Positions 1-11,741 of a DNA stretch of 64,000 nucleotides are shown piece after piece. Origin of the DNA: Aspergillus flavus. Its lineage: Eukaryota; Ascomycota; Eurotiomycetes; Eurotiales; Aspergillaceae. Position 1 is the stretch's first letter. Each line of letters opens with the position of its first letter. Where the stretch lies: the NCBI RefSeq assembly GCF_009017415.1, contig NC_092403.1, positions 1,054,001 to 1,118,000 of the forward strand. The letters are read 5' to 3'. The notes below the pieces were generated by a model. The model worked only from the letters and a program-made list of their open reading frames with translations. It was not told where the DNA came from and made no database searches. The position numbers and the translations under genes are program-made.

Positions 1-1191
1 GTCGACCCTTCCCACCGCCGTGGAAGTATAGGTGGTCTGTGCCGTCGAACATGTTCAATCCATCAAGCACGTTCTTCGACGCATGGCTGTGGACGACATC
101 GAGGAGCACCACTAGTCCCATGCTGTGGGCTTTATCGACGAGCTCCTTCAGGTCTTCAGGCGTACCATAGCGGCTGCTCGCTGCGAAGAAGTTATTGACT
201 TGGTATCCGAAGCTGGCGTAGTAAGCGTGCTCCATGATGGCCATTAGTTGAATTGCATTGTACCCCAGATATTTAATCCGAGGGAGCATGTTGGAAGTGA
301 ACTCTTTGTAAGTTGCGACTTTAGTTTCTGGTGATGAAATTCCCACATGTGCCTCATAGATCCGTAGACTTTCAGGCCTCTTAGGGCGGGAATACTGAAA
401 CTTATATTGTTTTTCGGTTGGAGGATTCCAGAAGACCGCCTCATATGTAGGTGACACACTGAGGTCTTGCACCACACGCTTGATCCACGCTGGGATCCGA
501 TAGATTCGCTCTCCACTGGGGATGACCATGGATATCTGGACAACCGTAAGTGCTATGGAACGAATGGACGACCATGAGCCTGAACAATGGGAATGATACC
601 TTGATTTTGCTATCGTGGGGAATAGCTGGAGCGCCGTTAACTGCTGGCACCGTAACCTCCCAGACGCCAAAGCCATTCTTTGTCATTGGGTGGGCCGTCA
701 CATCCCAATTGTCTGCTAGTTTCAGTATTGCTTTCTCAGGTAGCTTCCTCCATGCAGTTAGACGTACTGAATTCTCCGACCAATTGTGCTTGCACAGCAT
801 TTGGAGCCCATTCTCTGTATATAATGTCACCATTGGATTGAACGTTGAGGCCAAACCTCTCGTAACCCTAAAAGTGGACGAAGTTATAATTAGCAGGGAC
901 GCACTTCAGAGTCAAATGGGGCCCTTCTAGAATCAAGGGGGGCAAAAGAGCAGATGGCTCTCACCTTGCTGAACGTTTCAAGACCTCCTTCTGTCTCATT
1001 GATGGCCTTCACCCAGCCTTCGATGAAACTAAACCTCTGCTTCAAAGCATCACGAAAAGGCTCCAGCCAAGGGTCCAGCTGTATGACACCTGAATATAAT
1101 TAGCGTAAGGTGGAATTGCATAATGTGTCGTTGGTGGTGACCAACCTGTACCATCCGGCGGGGAGCTATCCACAGCTTGGGAGGTACCCAT
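1..1191 (-). CDS. be1: 1,4-alpha-glucan branching enzyme, 5' part (gene runs off the window)
   Basis: Glycogen branching enzyme; it cuts alpha-1,4-glucan chains and rejoins them by alpha-1,6 links in cytosolic glycogen synthesis. The gene reads leftward from ATG 1191 ([16 protein letters not shown]) and leaves the window at base 1, so only the first part is present. Exons 1146-1191 and 965-1089 are followed by one starting [10 protein letters not shown] and by two more introns, after GEF (rejoining as [12 protein letters not shown]) and after DSKIK (rejoining as [10 protein letters not shown]). The N-terminal CBM48-like beta-sandwich is visible, then the start of the GH13 barrel with [10 protein letters not shown] and region I DVVHSHAS. 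The catalytic Asp and Glu lie beyond the edge. The family is unambiguous; the symbol follows A. nidulans use and is less certain. Confidence 0.93.
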
Positions 1192-1714
1192 TCCGGCAGC
1201 TGGCAGGAACTGATAAGGCTCAATCAGGTACAAAACCTTGTTACCGAGGACCGACGACGCAAAACGAGATAATTTGAAACTAACACTACCACCGGTAATT
1301 GCAAGCAGAAAAAAGTAGGCAATGGTTGGGGAGAATACAGAAGAGCAGAGGAGAAGGAAACCTGGTTTCCTGCTGCGGGGGTTGCTTGCGGAGAGGCCAA
1401 AGCTCCCCGTGCCCCCCATGTGACGTGACATCACCCTACCCTTGTCTTTGTTTGCTTATCGTTTTGTTTCTCGTACATTTTGCAATACTAGTCACTTCCC
1501 TTCAATTGTTTTGTCGATTATAAGCAACGTCTTACTCGACTATGATATACGTGGGGATTATCGTATCCTCCAATCTATCCCCAAGATCGCAAGTAATCAA
1601 TCTATTAAGTACTCATGACAAGATAAGACGTTGATAACCCACTTCATCTTAAGAAATATATTATCTAATTAAAACAAATCGAGGATCAAATACTTCAACA
1701 TGCATGCGCCATGC
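1192..1714. other. Intergenic: branching-enzyme 5' region and rhamnogalacturonase 3' region
   Basis: About 520 bases with no supportable gene. The right part is the 3' flank of the GH28 gene and becomes AT-rich near 1600-1680. The left part must hold the branching-enzyme promoter and 5' UTR. I see no repeat or RNA gene. Confidence 0.6.
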
Positions 1715-3506
1715 CTAGTGATGGCCATGGCGTTGATGAAGACGATGGCCAGCACGAGGAGGGCCTGTGGGTACGGACCTGCCATTTCCGAACGGACAAC
1801 CACCAACTTCACCGGCAGATTGTCCGGGAGATTGTTGCGAAGGCTGCTCCACCGCAGGAGCTGGTGTGCTAGTGGATGTCTGCTGCTCAGCAGGGGTGGA
1901 GGTCGCCGCAGCAACCGTTGTTGGCTTAGAGGGCGCCACAACCGCCCGGACCTTCGCTGTCGAGCCTTTGTTGGCCATCAAAGCGCTATACGGAGTCGCT
2001 CCAGGGTAGAAGGAGGTGGGGATGGTCGGGATCGGAATGGAGGCTGTAATACCGAAGTCCGTCTTGAGATCGGCAGCCATTGTTGCCGCCGAATAGCCAG
2101 ATGGGGCGCTTGAGACTGTGGTCGTGTTCGCTTCATAAGCAACGTGGTTAGAGCCGGATTTGAGACAAAACCCAGTGCCGTAAGCATTACGGCAAGAGTA
2201 CCATTGCCGCTGCCTGGAACTGTCCTCGGTCCACATGGCGAAATCCTCAATGGTGATATCGTAGCAAGGGGCGCCGTCTGGGCAAACAATCTTGATAGGT
2301 CCTCTTGAAGCACCATTCTCCTCGGTGCCCTTCCAATTTCTGAGAGTGATGTTGCTCAGTTCGACACCATTTCCTCCCTGGGAGCTCATGCTGGCCCAGT
2401 AGCTGTCAATATCGAACGAATAGGCATTTCCGTGGCCTGGCAAAAGCAGGGTGCAGGTTAGCATTTTGTCCAGGAATTCCATTAACTGTCTTATAAGGAT
2501 GACTGTGCTTACCGATGAAGTTCTCAAACAGCAGATTAGTCGCAGAGCCACTACCACCATTGCTCTTAATGAACATCATGTTGTTCGAGTTCCAGGTATA
2601 GATGTTCCGGTACGTGATATCACTGATATCGGTATCCTTTCCAAGAGAGCCCATACCGCATCCACCGCTCCAGTTGCAGTAGATATTCTCAACCAAAATG
2701 TTCTTTGAAGGGCTCTGCAGATGCGTGTTAGAAAGTCATTGAGAGAACGGTGGGCTGTACGTTAAACATACCTTGACTGTGACACACTCATCCTTGTTTG
2801 TTACCTCGATCTATTAACATGTTAGCTACTGAGTAACGCGAGGCTCAAATATTGGTAGTTTACTACTCACGTCATGAATCCAAACGTTCGTTGACCAAAC
2901 ATCAACACCATCCAAGCCACCATGGTTGCCACCACGGATTGCCATGTTATATACTTCGCCGTTGGTGCAAGTATCCAGGGAAAAGTGGAAAGCAGGGGCA
3001 TCAACAAGGATGAAATCATGAACCGAGAAATCCGTAACATCATAGAGTCGCAAAAGGCGAGGCCCACTCCATTTGTTATCTTTGTGGTACTCATAACCCA
3101 AGCCCTGCATGGCACCCGACGATGTGCTACTGAAGAGCTCGAAATCGCTGGAATGTTCAATAAAGATCATGTTTCCACCGTCTGTGCCGGTACGGTAGAT
3201 GGTTCCATCAATCTGCAGTGCCCATGCCTTGCCACCACTCAATTTAGCCCAGGTTGACAGTGCATAATCTCCCGACGGCACATAAACCAAACCTCCAGAT
3301 TTGCAGTCGGCGAACGCAGATGCCAGAGGGGGCCCGAGATCAGTGGTCTTATCAGCTTTAGCTCCGTAATCGAGGACATTGCAAGTCTTGGTGGCGGCTT
3401 TAGTCGAGGCCGATGTTAATGGTCCTACAGATCCAGACAGGCTGGCTAACGCAAGGGTAGGTACCAGGCTCACGAGGGAAAATAACGATAATGTATTGAT
3501 CCGCAT
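1715..3506 (-). CDS. rhgB: Rhamnogalacturonase B-type GH28 hydrolase, secreted
   Basis: Hydrolyses the alternating galacturonate-rhamnose backbone of pectic rhamnogalacturonan I outside the cell. The start at 3506 gives a signal peptide ([19 protein letters not shown]). Exons 2871-3506, 2772-2810, 2513-2714 and 1715-2436 give about 532 aa with all phases consistent. The right-handed beta-helix carries [14 protein letters not shown] and CGMGS; cysteines such as CNVLDYG, DTCTNG and DECVTVK match fungal rhamnogalacturonases. After the catalytic domain comes a Thr/Pro/Ser/Gln-rich tail of about 100 aa, as in the RhgB subgroup. The last residues are basic and His-rich ([10 protein letters not shown]). 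A different frame over the same bases encodes a hydrophobic C-terminus, so the exact end is uncertain. Family call is firm; RhgB rather than RhgA rests on the tail. Confidence 0.9.
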
Positions 3507-4684
3507 TTTGCTGAGCGGGATTTGGAGAAAAGAAAGTGAGCGTGAGGATAGAGCAAGAAGGGTTGTACCGCAGGAGCGAGAAGAGCTCTTAAGTAGAGCT
3601 GGACCCTGGATCTCAGTCTGAAACAATTTCCCTAAGACATGGAGTCAGCATCTAGTAGCCCTAGTTTCAAACAACCGCTGGCTACCATCTATGCACTCCC
3701 AGGGCTGAGCGATAATCTGTCAATTCGGCCTAGACTTCTAGAACCAGACATCGGGTTGAATCAAATAGATTATTTGGCGCGCCAGGAGTCAAAATGTATA
3801 TTAATCTCTAATAAGAGAACCATGGCGTGCTTCGGACTGTTGAACCAAGCACTAGCAACCGTACCGTGTTTCGCATCATATACCGGCCGTCGTCCCGGAT
3901 CTGCAATTTGGCTCAACAAGATGTCCACAGAGCTCGATAGCTCTGTTCAACCCGTAACGCACAAAACTTCATCCTTCATGGAACTTTTGGTGCTTCGATG
4001 GGTTGGGGCGGAATGGCCTTCCAAGAAGTGGACCCGAACGAAAGATGAAACGCTCTAAAAAGTGCCGTTTCCGGAGAATAGCCGACACCGACAGGAAGAG
4101 CCCTATACAGCAAAACTAGGAGATAAGCAACTCCCACTGAAGTTAAAGGGGCGAGACTAAATGAAAGTTTGGAGTAAGATAAATTACTCTCCGACTAGGG
4201 TAGATCTAGTCAAGGGTCGCTGAGATCAGCTACGAACATGATCAGTTGACCTTCTATGCCTAGTCCGAGTTACATTCACACGAAGTGTTTGAAAGCTCTA
4301 CGCACTCATTTCAATATCTACCCAGGTCCGGGTTCGGCTCCGTGCGATGTTTTAAGAACGTCGAGTTACCTGTTGCTGTTTCTCCTCGGGCTACGGTATA
4401 GAGATATCGCGCTCTAGCTAAGACCATGTCTAAAATAAGACCGTTCGAAAAGGGGCAGAAAAGTGGTATGCATCTGAATTAAATTTGTATTCTCTGAAAA
4501 CCTCCAATATGTGCAATGAAACAGACGTCTATCTGGACTCAATCATACAGCAAATCGATAACAAACATTTGATATCCTCGCGCTAGTCATTGTCGGCATG
4601 CCGACTGTACAGGGTCCCCAAGAAACTTGGCCCAGTATGGCACCGTGAACACATTCGGTCTGACTGGACACTTTATTGAACCAT
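3507..4684. other. Intergenic: promoter of the GH28 gene and 3' flank of the repeat-protein gene
   Basis: About 1.2 kb. An open frame on the plus strand at 3639-4058 has no recognisable domain or signal peptide and I do not call it a gene. I see no RNA gene or mobile element. Confidence 0.55.
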
Positions 4685-5572
4685 TTACAGGTTGGCGCCA
4701 AGAGTAGCGACAATACTGCCAACGGAAGTGCCCAGAGCAGGCAGACTGAGTCCAGTGAGAAGGCCTGCAACATCAGGGGAGAGCTTGATGAGAAGGAAAG
4801 AGCCATCCTGGGCGGTGACAACGAGGAGGTCCTTGACGGGCTCGCCGAGGTCCTCAAGGAGGTCACCAAGGTTACCGGAGGTCTTGATGATCTGACCAAC
4901 GGGGGTACCGACTCCGGGAAGGCCGAGGTCGGCGAGGAGAGAGGCGACAGAGGGGCTGAGCTGGATGAGGAGACGCTTGGAATCGGCACCGGTGACCTCG
5001 AGGACATCCTGCACCTTGGGGGCGACGTCCTGAACGAGCTGGCCATCAGCGGAGCGCTTCAGGTTCTCACCAAGGGTGGCGACAATGCTGCCAACAGGAA
5101 TACCGACACCAGGGAGACTGACACCAGAAAGAAGGCCGGCGACCTCAGTAGACAGCTTGATCAAGAGAACGTCACCGTCCTCGCTGACGACGGTTAGGAG
5201 GCCGTCAACGCGTGGGCCAAGGTCCTCGACCAAGTCGCCGACCGAGGCAGCGGTCTTGACAACTTCACCGACAGGGACGCCAACACTGGGAAGGTGGAGG
5301 CCGGAGAGGAGACCAGCAACACTGGGGCTAAGCTCAATGAGGAGCTTTTTCGCGTTAGGGCCGGTGACGGTGAGAACCTGGTTCACACCATGGCCAGCGT
5401 CCTGAACAATGTGACCACTGGCGCCCGAAGAGGGAACTGGGGATGTTGCGGGAATAGCATTGGTGGTGGAGGTGGCCTCCTTGAGGATGCTGACATCAGA
5501 GAGACCGCCAGCAGGGGCAGCCATGGCCGAAGAGGCCAGAGCAGCGATGACAGTGATAAGGGAGGCCTTCAT
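4685..5572 (-). CDS. Secreted four-repeat protein (A-B-A-B), cysteine-free, unknown function
   Basis: Intronless, 295 aa. MKASLITVIAALASSAMA is a clear signal peptide, followed by a Ser/Thr/Pro/Ala linker to about residue 53. The rest is four repeats of about 55-65 residues: 54-109, 110-175, 177-233 and 234-295. The shared core reads LLIxLSPxVAGLL, then LPxVGxPVGxIV. Repeats 1 and 3 resemble each other (VTG, LSPSVA), as do 2 and 4 (EDLG, LLIKLS, VGSIVATLG), so a two-repeat unit was duplicated. There is no cysteine. A dibasic KR at residues 172-173 lies at the boundary between the halves and could be a Kex2 site. A TATA-like element (TATATAA, minus strand, about 5732-5738) lies about 160 bases upstream of the ATG. 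I do not recognise the family; a cell-wall or surface-active secreted protein is possible. Confidence 0.85.
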   Translation of the reverse strand: MKASLITVIAALASSAMAAPAGGLSDVSILKEATSTTNAIPATSPVPSSGASGHIVQDAGHGVNQVLTVTGPNAKKLLIELSPSVAGLLSGLHLPSVGVPVGEVVKTAASVGDLVEDLGPRVDGLLTVVSEDGDVLLIKLSTEVAGLLSGVSLPGVGIPVGSIVATLGENLKRSADGQLVQDVAPKVQDVLEVTGADSKRLLIQLSPSVASLLADLGLPGVGTPVGQIIKTSGNLGDLLEDLGEPVKDLLVVTAQDGSFLLIKLSPDVAGLLTGLSLPALGTSVGSIVATLGANL

Positions 5573-7953
5573 TATGATGAGATTTGTGAAAGAAAATTAA
5601 AATGAATGGCAGGGTATATTGATACAGGGTATAACCGTTAATGAATGACAGAAGTTGGAGAGTGAGAGAACGAATGAGTGTTGCGCTGCTGATCGAGAAA
5701 GAAAGACAAGAGAGCTGGGGCTGTTAAAGCCTTATATACTACAGCTGCTCGGGGTCATCCCTTTATTACCATCATTTCCAGCAAGCAGCTGGGCAGCTTG
5801 TCTAGCCAGCTGGCGGGTCAACCCTTTGACTAGTAACTCGTGTTATTGCTCAGGAGAGTAAAGCTTGATCACAAGCTTGATGGAGACGAAAGGACTACCA
5901 GGCTGTGGGTACTGCATACGAAACAGGATACAGGTTCTCCAATGTACCTTCGTGCCTTTACACCCCGTGCTGCTCTGTACACCACCATCATCGCTATTCT
6001 ACGTACGGAGTATACTAACTACGAAAGTATGCGTCTCAGTGATCTATGTGCAGTTCCTACAATGAAGTTCGAGCCACTCCTACAGTTCCAACAATGCCAG
6101 ATTTCGAGAAGAGGCCCAAAGTTACAATCGCTAATTCTCTTTATAGACGTTAGATAGGCTGATACTGAAATAAGAGCGCAATCATTGCTTGTTCGGGGAG
6201 CGCCGGATCCGCTGATCTACACGGAATAGACTTTAAGACATCATGGCTTCCACGTCTTCCACACATACTCGCTAGTTACCTGTTAGCAACTACGGTGATC
6301 TGCATCTTAATCTTACCAGGTACCAGGCACCAGGCACCCTTTCAATCACATGCGCTTTTAGAAGTCTAATGGTGCGCTGACTTGCTGTCTAATATTGGTG
6401 GGAGAAGCTGAAGAACACAAGCTTGTCCGCCGCGACACAGTGTATCTGGGGTCTAATTGCAGTAGATTCGGAGCCGACTTTCCTCTATCAAGGATATGTA
6501 TGGCGTAAAAGGCCAAGAAGATAAAAGACAAATCTTGCACGTTGTACATGACCATCGGGATAGCCGGTTTGCCCAGACCTATGGAGCCTAACCCTGACGA
6601 TCTTCAATGGAGTCAAGGTAGTCAAGTCGATTTGTCGTTCAGCCTTACTCTAGGAGTACGGAAGTGCCGGATAAGCTATTGAAGCTTACATTTTCAGTTT
6701 TCTGTATATGCACCGGCTCTTAGATCGCGAAATGATCTATTGATTCACAAACTATTATACTTTGCACCGGTCGATTAGGGGTTCGGCTGATGAACGAGAT
6801 CTTGAACTTGGCGGGATGGTAGTTCAGGCCATCGCATAACCTGCGCTCTACCACAGTACCCCTGGTCCCTCGCAGTGGATATGACATCTAGGGCCCAATA
6901 GGAAACACTCCACTTCTCTTGAATGGTAATTAAACCCATAGTCACACCCTAGGGCCGTCAAGAAGAATAATCAGAATGAGTTAACGATGCCGCGCGCTCC
7001 ACTCCGAGGGCTTCCGGACACGAGGGACTGAGAATGATCTTGCATACGAAGATCCTGCTGACAAGCTTTTTCTTTTTCTTTTGATTTCCAGACTCGTGCT
7101 TCATGCAAAGGATTCTAATTCTCAGCATATAAATTCTTCAACAACTTAGCAGAAGAATAAGCAAGAAAAGGGGTACATGAGAAATATCATGCTAGCTGAC
7201 CTACGACGACATCCCTATAACGAATTACCTGATCATCTCGTCATAATTTGTTTAGTCCCACAACGGAGTTCCGCGAGCGAAATCCCCGAAATCCAGCACG
7301 CAAAATTATGCATAGTCGTTGGGAACGTTTTAGTCGATGATCAACAAGCTTAATAAGTCCATTGCCGATCAACTCCACCAGGGCTCGCGAATGAACAAAC
7401 GACAGCCAAGACTCGATGGGGTTTGTCGTTACTACTGTCCCTACTATTGGTAATTTTTATGTATAAAACTAAAGGAGAGCCGGCTTAACTACTCGACAGA
7501 TTTCCTTCGTATGCGGTATTTGTCGCGACGTTCCGAAAGAAAAAGGAGAGCCCTAACTACTGGTGCTGTGGTGGTGGATCCGCCGCTATTTGGGGGGGCC
7601 ACGTTCATTTTCCCATGCTGCCTAACGGGCTTATTGAAACGTACATGATAATATCCACGGATGACGAATAAAGAATTGGTCTCGCCGGCTGATACCACTG
7701 TGAGGATTATCACGTTCAGCAACTCTCGAGGTACTCAGAGTCTATGGAGTATTATGGGGCGCTCAAGGCCTGTGAATTGGTCTATACAGGCCAACCCAAC
7801 ATCTCCTATTTTAAGGGGCTCCCCAGCGGAGTATCTTCTTAACCAATAACATAGTATGATGGCTGAATATAGCCATAGCTACACTGGGTATGTATGAATG
7901 TGAATATGTACAAAGAATATGCCACAAGTAAAAACTGTGCAGGCTTATTAACT
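5573..7953. other. Long intergenic stretch without a supportable gene
   Basis: About 2.4 kb. The first 300 bases are the promoter and 5' UTR of the repeat-protein gene, including a CTGGGG (5715-5720, a possible CreA site) and the TATA-like element. The rest holds only short, interrupted frames without signal peptides, domains or splice patterns. I see no repeat structure or RNA gene. Confidence 0.5.
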
Positions 7954-10503
7954 TCAGGAAGCAGGACTGGGCGGCAACTCGCCCGTGAACCAGTCGCTCG
8001 CAGCCTCGCCAAGTTCGAATTCTAGGGTTCCTCCCTGGGCGAATAAGTCGTCCCATGTGAGCCAGTTCTTCTTCCAGTCCTTTCCGTTCAACCGAAGCTT
8101 CTGTACATAAATTTGACTGTCGCCGTTCCCGTCGCCGCCGGTCGCAGTGATGCTTAGTTTCTTTCCATCCCCAAGTTCAATAGCCATGGATTCGAACCAC
8201 GGAGAATGAACCAAAAAGGTCGTTTGCCCTGTGATGGGATACAAACCAATCATATTCCACAAGAGCCAGGTCTGCATGGCACCGGCGTCACTGTTACCAG
8301 GGAGACCCTTAGCTCCAGTATGATAATAGGTCTTTGCGATGTTGCGCGATCGGGAAACCGATAAATCCTGTCGGTTGATATAGTGGTACAGATACGGGAT
8401 ATTGAACATCCTAATGGCACCGTCAGCGATACTATTCACGCTAACATGGAGCTACCAATAGCCAAGACCAATAGAAGGATGAAAGACTTACGGTTCGTTG
8501 GTGGGATCGAAGATAATGCCACTAGAGCCGCTGGCCCCCTCGGTGAACATGGTGTCCAAGCGCTTCAGGACAGTCTGGGCCCCACCCATCATCTCGATCA
8601 TCCCCTCCATGTCGTGAACACTTGCCCAAGAATACGCCCAGGAGCTGGCCTCATAGTACGGATCCCCCCAATAGCCACTGTCCTTTAGTGGATCCGTTTC
8701 GATGAAGCCAGTGGTGTCACGTGGAACCACAAAACCGGCAAATCCCAGCGAAGTCTGGTTGGAATTCCAATGATTTCTCCAATTCCTTGATCGGTTCAGA
8801 TATTTGTCTGCGTCTTCATCCTTCCCAAGACCGGACGCTACCTGATACAGGCCAAAGTCGTTACAAGAATACTCAACTGCCCGAGTGACGGCACGGCTGT
8901 ATTTCGGCGTGATAAAACCGAGACTAAGCCAGTCCGGTAGCGCACCTCGTCCCTCTTTGGTTGACGAGTCTGGCGCCATAGGGTCGACCGGATCGTTTGG
9001 CGGAGCTACTTCGGCATCTTTAACCATTGCCCTGTACCCGTCTTCCCAGTTAACTGCTCCGCGGACGCCTTTCACATAAGCATCGGCAAGGATATTGTCG
9101 GCATTGGAACCACCCTGTGTTCTCCCGTTGTAGTTCGACGAGCGAGCGTCCGGGAGATAACCTTCAAACCGCCAGATGTCGATTAAAGAACGGATCTGTT
9201 CTTCATATGCTGCGGGCTGCAGGACTTGCATGAGAGCAGTAGAGCAACGGAAAAGATCCTGAACAATTTGTTAGTCTGCAGAGGATTATTGTCGTTGTGG
9301 GCAAGGTTTCCTGAATCACACTTACCCAGAACGTGAAAATGTCTTGATAATATGGCTCAGAAGATGCCCAGCCAGGGTTCTCCCCGGTCTGGTTGGTTGG
9401 GATCAGATGCATGAAGTAGAGGGATGTGTACAACAAGGTGAGACTTGTTTCATTCGTGCTCGTCGTAGTCACCTTAGACAAGACCTTAGAGCTCCATTCA
9501 GTCTGGGCGTCGTGAACAACAGATGTGAGTTCTGTTCCTTCTGGGATTTCCTCATCGACATTTTGGCATGCTTTCTCCGTGGACAGCCACGAGATGCCGA
9601 CGCGCGACGTGACTACAGTTTGTTGGAAGGTGAACAAGCCTCCGATACGTGTTGTACTCGAGGATGAAGATGCAAATCCGCTGATCTGCTCGACACTTCC
9701 TTCCGCATCACTTCCAGTGTATGTGCTGTTACGAACTGGTGCAGCATCAAAATAGCCACCTACCAAGAATATCAGTCTTTGTTTACCATTGGGATCGAGA
9801 TAGAAAAACCCACAGAAATAGATCGACCAATCTGGTGAACGATTCCAGCCGTTATCGTACACACCCTGACCTTCATAATGTCCATCAGGAAAGATAGTGA
9901 TGTTCCCACCTTTGTACCCTTGTCCAAGTCCTTGGCCCCGAAATGAGGGAAGGACGTGTGAAACATCTACCAGGACATTCCCAGTTGACCCTTTGGGGAA
10001 TGTATACTGATACATCCCTGCATGAGCCGATGCGCTCAACTCGACAATAGTTCCCTCCGACGTCTGCGCCTTGTAGTAGCCCACAGACGCCTGATCAGTA
10101 CCTGTCCGGGCGACAGTCTTGTTCGATAGGGGATTACTGATGTTCCCGATCAAAGGCAGCTGGGAAACTGTCCCGTATTTGGGCGCTCCTCCGGTCCCTT
10201 GTTCATGCATCATACTGAAGCCGGAGAAGTTACCATTGGGAAGATAACCCGAATAGGCATCTGTTCCTGAGATGAACAGGTCAGGGCCCAGCTTAACCAT
10301 GCCGAACGGTCGTGCGGCACCAGGAAAGTTATTCCCTCCATTTTCTGTGCCCAAGCTTCATGAGATTAGAAGCCGATCTCTATGAAGGCCGCGCGAGATT
10401 CGGAACTCGATACTTACAAGAGATTTACATGTGATGTTAAATCAGCAGACAGGGCCATTGGCTGTAATAGTGCCAACACCAAGAAGGCGCCCAACAACAC
10501 CAT
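7954..10503 (-). CDS. GH92 alpha-1,2-mannosidase family protein, secreted
   Basis: Exo-acting alpha-mannosidase family, expected to trim mannose from fungal or plant glycoproteins. The start at ATG 10503 gives a signal peptide (MVLLGAFLVLALLQPMALSA); frames extending upstream have no ATG. Exons 10418-10503, 9326-10355, 8492-9258 and 7954-8410 give 779 aa with consistent phases. GH92 hallmarks appear in order: GTENGGNNFPGAARPFGMVK near the N-terminus, YWGDPYYEASSWAYSW, FDPTNEP followed by IPYLYHYINR, and GLPGNSDAGAMQTWLLWNMI. The last is the family's GNxDxGxM motif, with Ser-Asp where many members have Asp-Asp or Glu-Asp. Length and order match fungal secreted GH92 proteins. The linkage cleaved cannot be read from the sequence. 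Confidence 0.92.
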
Positions 10504-11741
10504 GGTCAAGATTGTTCCTAGAAGGATGCCCGTTAGAGTCGCCAGTCTTTCTATCTTGGTTGATGGTATCTCGGGAGCTGTCCTACAAGGAGCGGAACAC
10601 AATCAACCACATACAGGTTGCATCAAAAGCACCTCTGGCTGCAATAGAATCTAATATATCTGTTGAGAGTGAACAATCACGCCTCTGCGGGGTGTTACAT
10701 AGTCATCCCCTAAGGTACGAGAAAGTGATGAGGGGAAGGTGCGAGGCCACTGATTGCAAAGAACAGTCGCACATGCCCTGATCACAGGCAGTCTCATGGC
10801 TGGAGGAGTTGTCCAATACATGGGTGTGAAAGTACTGTGGGTTCGGAGAAAGCAAGGATGGAAGTATATTGAAAGCAGATGGAGCATGCTTGATCGTTTA
10901 GCGTCAAAAGGGGGGAGACTAAAATTTTAGATAGGAGGGTATACATGGAAGCTATTGCCCCGCCAGTATCTACTGATAAAGAATGGCAGTTTTCATCATG
11001 AGAAACCCATGGGTACAGGAAAGGAGGGCGCATTCTTGCCCCTGAAGCAGCCATACCGGAAGCCGCCTTTGCTTGTTGACAAACAAAGAAATAGGAATAG
11101 TAGCAACAAAAACCACCGAAGCACAAGCGAGAGAGTAAAACAATTGGGCAAACATAGACGGTGTACGGAGTACTGCTTGTTACAGTGCAGGATCAATTTT
11201 TGGGATATACATGGGTATCAGTTCTAGCGAGGGTATCATTCTCCAGTCACAAGCCAAGATGGCGCACATGTCATTCTTTTCCCCGACAACTTGTTGAATT
11301 TCACAAGTCTATTCCTCATGAAGCTAAGACTCTATAGTATGTGCCGTTGTCGATCATCTCCCCTCCAGTGTGATCCAGCATCCAGGATCATGCCTCCTGG
11401 ACTGGTGATCACGACCACAACCGCCAATGATCCGCCCACATGCTCGACTCAGGGGTTCTGCCCAGAGCCAACGTGATTGGTCGGTTCCTGAAATGTGGGT
11501 CAAGTGATTGGTTCTTAACATTACATAAGCACAGGTCACCGTCTTCGGAGCCTGAGGAATTCTCCCTTGCTTTAGGCAAGTAAGGTCTGAGGAATCTAGA
11601 TGCATCTCATAAGATGTGTCATCTTGGAGGTTACAATATCAACTGGAAGCCTATACCCCTGAATTATAATCATTACTATATTTTAAAGAAAAGCGTGACA
11701 TGCACGACACATCCATCGATTGTGATTTCACTTCCGAGCTT
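10504..11741. other. Intergenic: GH92 promoter and HMG-CoA synthase 3' flank
   Basis: About 1.2 kb. Several short overlapping frames occur on both strands but none has a domain or plausible splice structure. I see nothing else in it. Confidence 0.5.

Noticed and set aside
3639..4058. 139-aa plus-strand frame between GH28 and the repeat protein
   Set aside because: No signal peptide, domain, introns or codon bias; probably chance.
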